DNA of 64,000 nt from Pseudomonas jinjuensis (GTDB taxonomy: Bacteria > Pseudomonadota > Gammaproteobacteria > Pseudomonadales > Pseudomonadaceae). The notes below the pieces were generated by a model. The model had not been told where the DNA came from, did not search any database, and saw only the letters and a program-made list of their open reading frames with translations. Positions 58,447-64,000 of this stretch are shown here, one piece after another. The first letter of the stretch is position 1; every line of letters begins with the position of its first letter. The position numbers and the translations under genes were made by a program. Location: contig NZ_FNIJ01000001.1 of NCBI RefSeq assembly GCF_900103845.1, positions 429,659 through 493,658 on the forward strand, in the 5' to 3' direction.

Positions 58447-58470
58447 ATCACCACCATTTATGTCGACTAT
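58447..58470 (+). promoter_or_regulatory. Candidate MexT site between mexT and mexS
   Basis: ATCA (58447-58450), a 6-base core ATTTAT (58456-58461) and ACTAT (58466-58470) have the spacing of the MexT box (ATCA-N5-core-N4-ACYAT), though the core matches GTCGAT at only three positions. It lies about 80 bases upstream of mexS. Confidence 0.4.
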
Positions 58471-58548
58471 CAATGGCGCCTGCTGGCGCTACCCGGAAAG
58501 CCCGGATAGAGTCCGGGGCTATAAGGTAATGAAATGGCGAGGTATCCG

Positions 58549-59568
58549 ATGTCCCGCATGATCCGTTTCCACCAGTTCGGTGATGCCTCGGTACTCCGGC
58601 TCGAGGAAGTCCCGACCCCGCAGCCGGGGCCGGGTGAAGTGCTGGTGCGCGTGCAGGCGCTGGGCGTGAACTGGCGCGACGTGCTCTGGCGGCAGAACCT
58701 CGCGCCCGACCAGGCCAAGCTGCCTGCCGGCCTCGGCTACGAGCTGGCCGGCATCGTCGAGGCGGTCGGCGATGACGTCGGCGACCTGCAGCCCGGCGTC
58801 GCGGTCGCCAGCTTCCCGGCGAGCACGCCGAACCAGTACCCGGCCTGGGGCGACCTGGTGCTGATGCCGCGCGAGGCGCTGACCCGCTACCCGGACAACC
58901 TCAGCCCCAGCGAAGCCGCGGTGCACTACACCGGCCTGCTGTACGCCTGGTTCGCCCTGGTCGAGCTGGCGAAGCTCAAGCCCGGCCAGCGCGTGCTGAT
59001 CACCGAGGCCGCGCACTGCCTGGCGCCGCAATCGGTGCAGCTGGCCAAGGCGCTCGGGGCGCAGGTGATCGTCACCACCAGCGAGGAGGACTGTCGCGGC
59101 TTCCTGCGCGAGCTGGGCGCCGACAAGATCATCTACACCGAGGAACAGGACCTGGTGCTGGAAGTCGAGCGCTTCACCAGGGGGGAGGGCGTGGAAATCG
59201 TCCTCGACCAGTGCGCCGGCCCGCAGATGAAGCTGCTCGGTGATGTCGCCGCGCCGCGCGGCAAGCTGATCCTCTACGGCATCAACGGTGGCAACGACGC
59301 CACCTTCCCGGCCTGTGCGGCGTTCAAGAAGCACCTGCAGTTCTTCCGCCATTGTGTGATGGATTTCACTGGCCAGCCGGAACTCGGCCTGGCCCGCGAC
59401 GACGACGCTGTGCAGCGGGCGCTGCAGGCGATCAACCAGATGACCGCCGATCAGTTGCTCAAGCCGAGCATCGACAGGGTCTTCGACTTCACCGAGTTCG
59501 TCGAGGCGAACCGCTACATGGAAACCTGCCCGGGTGGCGGGCGGGTGGTGATGAAGGTCGCCGACTGA
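58549..59568 (+). CDS. mexS: Zinc-type oxidoreductase MexS
   Basis: A 339-residue medium-chain alcohol dehydrogenase/quinone reductase-like protein. The GroES-like domain reads PGEVLVRVQALGVNWRDVLWRQN; the Rossmann region has VLITEAAHCLAPQSVQLAKALGAQVIVTT. Loss of MexS in P. aeruginosa switches MexT on, and it is thought to remove a toxic electrophile; here it is intact. Start 58549 (MSRMIRFHQFG) has GAGG at 6 bases; an ATG at 58534 is a weaker alternative. Convergent with the AraC gene at a shared terminator. Confidence 0.92.
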   Translation: MSRMIRFHQFGDASVLRLEEVPTPQPGPGEVLVRVQALGVNWRDVLWRQNLAPDQAKLPAGLGYELAGIVEAVGDDVGDLQPGVAVASFPASTPNQYPAWGDLVLMPREALTRYPDNLSPSEAAVHYTGLLYAWFALVELAKLKPGQRVLITEAAHCLAPQSVQLAKALGAQVIVTTSEEDCRGFLRELGADKIIYTEEQDLVLEVERFTRGEGVEIVLDQCAGPQMKLLGDVAAPRGKLILYGINGGNDATFPACAAFKKHLQFFRHCVMDFTGQPELGLARDDDAVQRALQAINQMTADQLLKPSIDRVFDFTEFVEANRYMETCPGGGRVVMKVAD

Positions 59569-59585
59569 TCTCCCGTCCGCTGACG

Positions 59586-59615
59586 AAAACCACTCCAGCG
59601 AGTGGTTTTCCTTTT
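59586..59615. terminator. Bidirectional terminator between mexS and AraC gene
   Basis: AAAACCACTC (59586-59595) and GAGTGGTTTT (59600-59609) form a 10-bp stem with a 4-base loop followed by CCTTTTT on the plus strand; the A-rich left arm provides T residues on the minus strand. Confidence 0.9.
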
Positions 59616-59632
59616 TCTGCCGGCAGCCATCT

Positions 59633-60517
59633 TCAGGGCTCCAGGCTGGCCTCGCCGAACACCGGCTGCAGCGCCCGGGCGAGCAGATCGACCGGACTGC
59701 CATCGGCTTCCTTGCGCGCCTCGGGCCTGGACGCGCTGCGGTACTCGCTGGGCGTGCAGCCCATGTTTTGCTTGAACGTGCGGGCGAAGTAGGAAGGGTC
59801 CTTGAAGCCTGCTTCGTAGCCGATGCTGGTGATGGGCATCTGGCTGTTGTCGAGCAACTCCTTCGCATAGTCCATGCGCTTGCGCAGGATGTACTCCATG
59901 AAGCCCACGCCGAGCTGTTCCTTGAACAGCCGGCAGAAGCGGAAAGGGGTCATGCCGCAGTGCTGGGCAAGTTCCTTCTGGTCGACGCCCTTGCGAAAGT
60001 GCTGGTCGATATGCAGCAGCGCCTTCTGGATCGCCCGCTGCTTCTGGTGCGATCTGGTCAGCCGGATGCTGTCGGGCAGGTCGCAGCCACGTTGCAGATG
60101 GGGTTTCCGCTGGTCCAGAGGCGCCTCCTGGCGCAGCCCCTGCAACTGCGTCAGACAGTCGAGATAACGCTTCTTTTCGGCAGCGCTCACAGGCAGCGGC
60201 ATGTACTCCCATACGCCGGCGCGCATGGCCCAGACGGCCAGCTCCTCGGAGTGCTGCACGGTGAACATGGTGATGGGGGTGGAGGGAACGTCGCGCTTCA
60301 CCTCCTGCAGCAGACGCAGGCCCGCCGCGTCCGGGTGGTCGAAGTGGATGCAGATCATGTCGGGCCGCTGTTCCAGCACCTGCTCCGCCAGATTCGCGAC
60401 CCGAGCCGGACGGCACTCGCAGGTGGAGCGGAACTGATCGATCAACGCCTCCGCCGAGCAGTCGTGGGTCAGATCGATCCAGAGCAGCACGGGTCTCCTG
60501 CTGGTACTGCACGTCAT
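59633..60517 (-). CDS. AraC-family regulator with degenerate receiver domain, next to Flp pilus genes
   Basis: A 294-residue protein. Residues 9-125 fold like a response regulator receiver (VLLWID, then DMICIHFDHPDAAGLRLL, TPITMFTV), but His58 stands where the phosphoacceptor Asp should be and the conserved Lys of the last strand is missing (YMPLPV). The C-terminal 160-262 region is a two-helix-turn-helix AraC domain (KELAQHCGMTPFRFCRLFKEQ; ITSIGYEAGFKDPSYFARTFKQ). It is divergent from flp across 400 bases with direct repeats, so it probably controls the pilus locus without phosphorylation. ATG 60517 is preferred; 60535 is also possible. Confidence 0.82.
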   Translation of the reverse strand: MTCSTSRRPVLLWIDLTHDCSAEALIDQFRSTCECRPARVANLAEQVLEQRPDMICIHFDHPDAAGLRLLQEVKRDVPSTPITMFTVQHSEELAVWAMRAGVWEYMPLPVSAAEKKRYLDCLTQLQGLRQEAPLDQRKPHLQRGCDLPDSIRLTRSHQKQRAIQKALLHIDQHFRKGVDQKELAQHCGMTPFRFCRLFKEQLGVGFMEYILRKRMDYAKELLDNSQMPITSIGYEAGFKDPSYFARTFKQNMGCTPSEYRSASRPEARKEADGSPVDLLARALQPVFGEASLEP

Positions 60518-60920
60518 TTTCTTGACCCCGCCCATCAGACTCTTATGAGCGATTCCGCAATCCGATGAATCGCCTTTATTTTTTCTGTCTAGGAGTATTG
60601 TCAATGTGCCATTAGCGCTAAGACTCATTCCTGATATCGCTTGGCTGGTTGACCCATCAATGGGTCTAAAGCCCACAAGTGGACATCGCGCGACAGTGTC
60701 TGGGACGCGGGTTCCGCTTCGCCCGGGCGGCATCTTCCTCCCCGCCGCGGATCCTTCCCGCCCTTGAAGTCCGTCACATTCGCCGGGAAACCGGCAAAAA
60801 ACTCCTAGCGATGCGCAAAAAACTCCTAACCCCAGCCAACTGCCGCTGACTAGCTTGCAGACAGGCAGCGCGAGGAGCGTGCCGGATGCGGTAACTCAAT
60901 TAGCGAGCGAGGTGGCTGAA
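60518..60920. other. Divergent regulatory region AraC gene - flp
   Basis: A 403-base stretch, more AT-rich near 60560-60680 than its surroundings. The recognisable element is the direct repeat at 60794-60828. No supported small gene was found. Confidence 0.6.
60794..60828 (+). promoter_or_regulatory. Direct-repeat operator upstream of flp
   Basis: GCAAAAAACTCCTA occurs twice, at 60794-60807 and 60815-60828, without mismatch and with a period of 21 bases (two helical turns). A weak -10-like TAGCTT at 60851-60856 puts the second repeat at the -35 position, the arrangement of AraC-type class II activation. The neighbouring AraC-type regulator is the natural candidate. Confidence 0.7.
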
Positions 60921-61115
60921 ATGGATCTGCAAGCAATCAAGAGCGCGGTGGTGAAGTTTGCGAAGGATGAGGATGGGCTGACCGTTGTGGAATACGCGGT
61001 CGCGGGTGGTTTGGTCACGGCATTGGTGGTTGCGATTTTCACCGACCTGGGGACCGCCGTGCAGACCAAGATGCAGGCACTCTGCACTGCCATCAACGGA
61101 GCCGCGTGCGGCTGA
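60921..61115 (+). CDS. flp: Flp-type IVb pilin
   Basis: A 64-residue pilin. The prepilin leader of 19 residues ends in glycine (KDEDG), followed by LTVVEYAVAGGLVTALVV: Glu and Tyr at +5 and +6 are the Flp hallmark, then a hydrophobic stretch. Cleavage by the prepilin peptidase next door would release a 45-residue subunit. GAGG lies 8 bases upstream. First gene of the Flp/Tad locus on the plus strand. Confidence 0.92.
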   Translation: MDLQAIKSAVVKFAKDEDGLTVVEYAVAGGLVTALVVAIFTDLGTAVQTKMQALCTAINGAACG

Positions 61116-61142
61116 AACGCCGTAACGCTGGAGGCCATGGCA

Positions 61143-61676
61143 ATGGTGATATCGGTCCTGGCGGGTTCCGCGTTGTTGGGTCTCCTGGGCATCGCGGTGG
61201 CGAGCGATCTTCGCCGCCACCGTATTCCCAACTGGCTGGTGCTGATGGGCCTTGCCGTTGGCCTGACCGGACAGGTCCAGGTCGCGGACGCGGCCGGACT
61301 GGGTGACGGCCTGCTGGGACTCCTGGTCGGCTTCGGCGTATTTCTGCCGCTGTACATGCTGGGTGGCATGGCCGCTGGCGACGTGAAGCTGATGGCCATG
61401 GTCGGCAGTTTCCTCACCGCCACCGGGGCGCTCTGGGCGGCGGGTTGCACCCTGCTGGTCGGCGCGGTCTGTGGCCTGGCGCTGGTACTGGTGCGCCGTC
61501 AGCTGGGCCTGACCCTGTCGCGCTACTGGCTGATGCTGCGGACTCAAACCTACCTGGCCCCCGCCCCCGATGAAGTCGCCGGCCAACCCTTCCCATACTC
61601 CATCGCCATCCTGCTGGGCACGCTGCTCAGCCTGCTATGGCGCCCCTTCGCCAACTGGCAGTTCATCGGCCTCTGA
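61143..61676 (+). CDS. Prepilin peptidase TadV/FppA-type (A24)
   Basis: A 177-residue aspartic prepilin peptidase, short form. The two catalytic aspartates are in VASDLRRHRIPN (D22) and GMAAGDVKLM (D80), with about five membrane helices. It would process Flp. ATG 61143 is preferred over 61137 because GGAGG is 8 bases away rather than 2. It follows flp by 27 bases. Confidence 0.88.
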   Translation: MVISVLAGSALLGLLGIAVASDLRRHRIPNWLVLMGLAVGLTGQVQVADAAGLGDGLLGLLVGFGVFLPLYMLGGMAAGDVKLMAMVGSFLTATGALWAAGCTLLVGAVCGLALVLVRRQLGLTLSRYWLMLRTQTYLAPAPDEVAGQPFPYSIAILLGTLLSLLWRPFANWQFIGL

Positions 61677-61690
61677 CCAGGAAGCCCGTC

Positions 61691-63010
61691 ATGTATGTCG
61701 TCAACGACAGCGATGCCTACCCCAGCGAGCGAGCTACCGTGCAGCGCCTGGCGCCACAGCCGCGCAGCATCGGCGACACCGGGCTGGCGGAGACCTTCCT
61801 CGGCGACCTGCTGTGCAAGCACCTGCACGACGCCGGGGTGCTGGACCTGCCGCAGCTGGTCGAGCGCCTGGCGCTGACCGGTTCGGTGCTGGAGGAAGTG
61901 CTGGCGTTCCTGCGCAAGGACGGGCGCATCGAGGTGCTCGGGCAGGCGGCGGGGCAGTCGCTGCGCTACGGGCTGACCGAGCGTGGCCGGCGCGCCGCCC
62001 GCGATGCCCTGGCGCGCAGCGGCTACATCGGCGCCGCGCCGTTCCCGGTGAGCAACTACCGGTCGCTGCTGAAGGTGCAGACGATCCATCACGGCCGCAT
62101 CGGCATGGCCGACATGCGCAACGCCTTCGAGGGAATCGTGCTGGCCGACGGGCTGCTCGACCAGCTCGGCGTGGCCCTGAACTCCGGGCGCGCCATCATG
62201 ATTTACGGCCCGGCCGGCACCGGCAAGACCTACGTCAGCAGCCATCTGATCCGGTTGTTCGCCGAGGCCGTCTGGCTGCCCTACGCCATCGTCATCAACG
62301 ATGCGGTGCTGGAAATCTACGATCCGCAGATTCACCACCGGCTGGATGACAGCCGGCAAGGCAGCCTGCTGCTCAGCGAGGGCATCGACCGGCGTCTGGT
62401 CTGCTGCCGGCGGCCACTGCTGATCACCGGTGGCGAACTGAGCCTGGAGCAGCTGGAAGTGCGCTTCGATCCGTCCACGCGGCTGTACCAGGCGCCGTTG
62501 CAGCTGAAGGCCAGCAACGGCCTGTTCGTCATCGATGACCTGGGGCGCCAGCGGGTGGCGGCGGAAGCCCTGCTCAATCGCTGGATCGTGCCGATGGAGG
62601 AGAAGCGCGACTACCTCAACTTCGGCGGCGGCCGGCATTGCGTGGTGCCGTTCGACCTCATCCTGGTGTTCTCCACCAACCTCAATCCGCTGGAACTGGC
62701 GGACGAGGCCTTCCTCCGCCGGATCGGCTACAAGCTGCATTTCAACTACCTCGATCCCGAGCTGTACGAGCGCGTCTGGCGCCAGGAATGTCTGCGCCTG
62801 GGGATTCCCTTCGACCCGATGCTGCTGCGCTTCGTGCTGCAGCAGCTGTACGAGGCGGAGGGCATGCCGCTGGTGCCCTGCCACCCCCGCGACCTGCTGG
62901 GCATGGCCCTGGATCGCCGGCGTTACCTGAATACCGATGGGCCGCTGTCCTTCGCCGACCTGAAGTGGGCCTGGAGCAACTACTTCGTCCAGCTCGACTT
63001 CCTGGATTAA
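61691..63010 (+). CDS. AAA+ ATPase in the Flp/Tad locus, function unknown
   Basis: A 439-residue protein. Residues about 20-125 resemble a winged-helix or helical domain (LVERLALTGSVLEEVLAFLRKDGRIEV; RYGLTERG). The ATPase domain has Walker A GPAGTGKT (173-180), Walker B LFVIDDLG (278-285), a sensor-1 like FSTNLNP near 326 and ADEAFLRRIGYKLHF, typical of AAA+ proteins of the MoxR/RuvB kind. It is neither the TadA secretion ATPase nor TadZ. It lies between the peptidase and cpaB, with RBS AGGAAG. A regulatory or assembly role for the pilus is inference. Confidence 0.85.
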   Translation: MYVVNDSDAYPSERATVQRLAPQPRSIGDTGLAETFLGDLLCKHLHDAGVLDLPQLVERLALTGSVLEEVLAFLRKDGRIEVLGQAAGQSLRYGLTERGRRAARDALARSGYIGAAPFPVSNYRSLLKVQTIHHGRIGMADMRNAFEGIVLADGLLDQLGVALNSGRAIMIYGPAGTGKTYVSSHLIRLFAEAVWLPYAIVINDAVLEIYDPQIHHRLDDSRQGSLLLSEGIDRRLVCCRRPLLITGGELSLEQLEVRFDPSTRLYQAPLQLKASNGLFVIDDLGRQRVAAEALLNRWIVPMEEKRDYLNFGGGRHCVVPFDLILVFSTNLNPLELADEAFLRRIGYKLHFNYLDPELYERVWRQECLRLGIPFDPMLLRFVLQQLYEAEGMPLVPCHPRDLLGMALDRRRYLNTDGPLSFADLKWAWSNYFVQLDFLD

Positions 63011-63022
63011 GGAGATACCGCT

Positions 63023-63823
63023 ATGAGCGTGCGTACCCCGACCCTCATCGTCCTTTCCCTGGTGCTCGGCCTCGGCGCCGCCTGGATGGCCAACAACTGG
63101 CTGACGGCGCGGCTCGACGCCAAGCCGGAAGACAACCTGCAGGGCGTGGTGGTGGCCGCCACCGAGATTCCCTTCGGGCAGATGGTGCAGGCCCAGCAGG
63201 TCACCGTGGTGCGCATGCCCAGGGGCACGGCGCCGGAAGATTCCTTCGCCACCACCGAAGAGGTGGTGGGCAAGATCGCCACCTTCACCCTGCTGCGCGG
63301 CGACATCCTGCGTGGAGCGCGGATGGCGGAGCACCTTGGCGGCAGCACCCTGGCCTCGCTGATCGAACCGAGCAAGCGGGCGGTGTCGGTGCGGGTGGAC
63401 GACGTGGTCGGGGTCGGCGGGTTCCTCCTGCCGGGCAACCGGGTCGACGTGCTGGCGACGCGGCAGGCCAGCGGCAACGGCAAGGCCGAGGCGGAAACCA
63501 TCCTGCACGACCTGCGCGTGCTGGCCGTGGACCAGACCGCCAGCACCGACAAGACCCAGCCGGTGGTGGTGCGGGCGGTGACCCTGGAAATGACCCCGGC
63601 CGACGCCGAGATACTGGTCAAGGCGATGAGCGAAGGGCGCCTGCAACTGGCCCTGCGCAATCCGCTGGACGAGCAGAAGAAGCCGGCCTCACCTCCGGTC
63701 GCCGCCGTCCTGCCTGCACCGATGGTCCAGCCGGTGGCGCGGCCGGCTCCGCGGCGCAATGGCTACGGCGGCATCACGGTGATCCGCGGCATCCAGGTGA
63801 ATGTGACGAAGGCGCAGCTGTAA
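63023..63823 (+). CDS. Flp pilus assembly protein CpaB/RcpC
   Basis: A 266-residue CpaB family protein. An N-terminal membrane anchor (about 7-27) is followed by a SAF domain (about 40-105: VVVAATEIPFGQMVQAQQVTVVRMP) and a conserved central region (RAVSVRVDDVVGVGGFLLPGNRVDVL). CpaB/RcpC sits in the periplasm and works with the secretin RcpA. GGAG is 7 bases upstream. It precedes the likely secretin gene by 57 bases. Confidence 0.88.
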   Translation: MSVRTPTLIVLSLVLGLGAAWMANNWLTARLDAKPEDNLQGVVVAATEIPFGQMVQAQQVTVVRMPRGTAPEDSFATTEEVVGKIATFTLLRGDILRGARMAEHLGGSTLASLIEPSKRAVSVRVDDVVGVGGFLLPGNRVDVLATRQASGNGKAEAETILHDLRVLAVDQTASTDKTQPVVVRAVTLEMTPADAEILVKAMSEGRLQLALRNPLDEQKKPASPPVAAVLPAPMVQPVARPAPRRNGYGGITVIRGIQVNVTKAQL

Positions 63824-63880
63824 TCGACGCTCCGGTCCCCAGGCGGACGGCAGCCGGCATACCACGCAAAGGAGTCGCAC

Positions 63881-64000
63881 ATGGACATCCTCCAACGAAT
63901 CGGGACATACGCGTTGCATACCCTCGGCGCATGGCTGCTGCTGGTCGCCGCGGTGCAGGCCGCCGAACCCATGGCGGTGCGCGCGCTGCCGGCGGCCAAC
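63881..64000 (+). CDS. Probable CpaC/RcpA secretin, 5' end only
   Basis: Forty codons are visible before the window ends. They read a signal peptide (MDILQRIGTYALHTLGAWLL then VAAVQAAEPMAV) with cleavage near AQAA-E. Identification as the Tad secretin rests on position directly after cpaB, the usual gene order, and is not shown by the sequence alone. AAAGGAG is 7 bases upstream of the ATG. Confidence 0.6.
   Translation, partial: MDILQRIGTYALHTLGAWLLLVAAVQAAEPMAVRALPAAN

Overview
The window is GC-rich Pseudomonas chromosome. Gene content and order point to the P. aeruginosa / P. nitroreducens-citronellolis side of the genus: tandem cbb3 oxidase operons next to aer and acnA, a mexS-mexT-mexEF-oprN block, ben and cat genes, and REP elements with the Pseudomonas core GTAGGAGCGGGC. 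The species assignment is inference. No tRNA, rRNA, insertion sequence, phage or CRISPR array was seen.

Layout. 1-5005 (-): one complete cbb3 operon (ccoNOQP) followed by the start of a second (ccoN, truncated ccoO). A perfect ANR/FNR box lies upstream, inside the 5' end of a divergent hydrolase gene. 5119-10193: hydrolase, an Aer-type energy taxis receptor and aconitase A. 10417-11487: rlmM. 11725-21346 (-): a MalT/LuxR-type regulator, two large acyl-CoA dehydrogenases, a fused enoyl-CoA hydratase/3-hydroxyacyl-CoA dehydrogenase, an 81-residue thiolase stub and an SDR, which together look like an acyl-CoA degradation operon with a decayed thiolase. 21803-28434 (+): MaoC-type hydratase, tusA-like gene, tamA, tamB.

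28658-41633: a continuous aromatic catabolism island, benR-benABCD-benK-benE, catR, catBCA and an OprD-type porin. It takes benzoate through uptake, cis-diol formation, catechol and ortho cleavage to muconolactone and 3-oxoadipate enol-lactone. It carries a textbook pair of XylS/BenR boxes before benA, CatR-type palindromes between catR and catB, and AANAANAA-type (Hfq/Crc) motifs just ahead of most start codons. 41878-48083 (-): purine catabolism (guaD, xdhC, xdhB, xdhA) with a readable sigma70 promoter overlapped by a palindrome. 48273-50864: a LysR regulator divergent from a CDA-fold deaminase and a CynX-type transporter. 51084-59568: the MexEF-OprN efflux system with MexT and MexS. 59633-64000: a Flp/Tad pilus locus starting with a divergent AraC regulator that has a degenerate receiver domain, then flp pilin, prepilin peptidase, an AAA+ ATPase, CpaB/RcpC and the start of what is probably the secretin gene.

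The gaps between genes carry three families of dispersed inverted repeats (REP/REPIN-like), some of them inside the ben operon. The least explained parts are the AAA+ ATPase and pseudo-receiver regulator of the Tad locus, the thiolase-less acyl-CoA operon and the repeat family built on GGATGGGTTGAGC.
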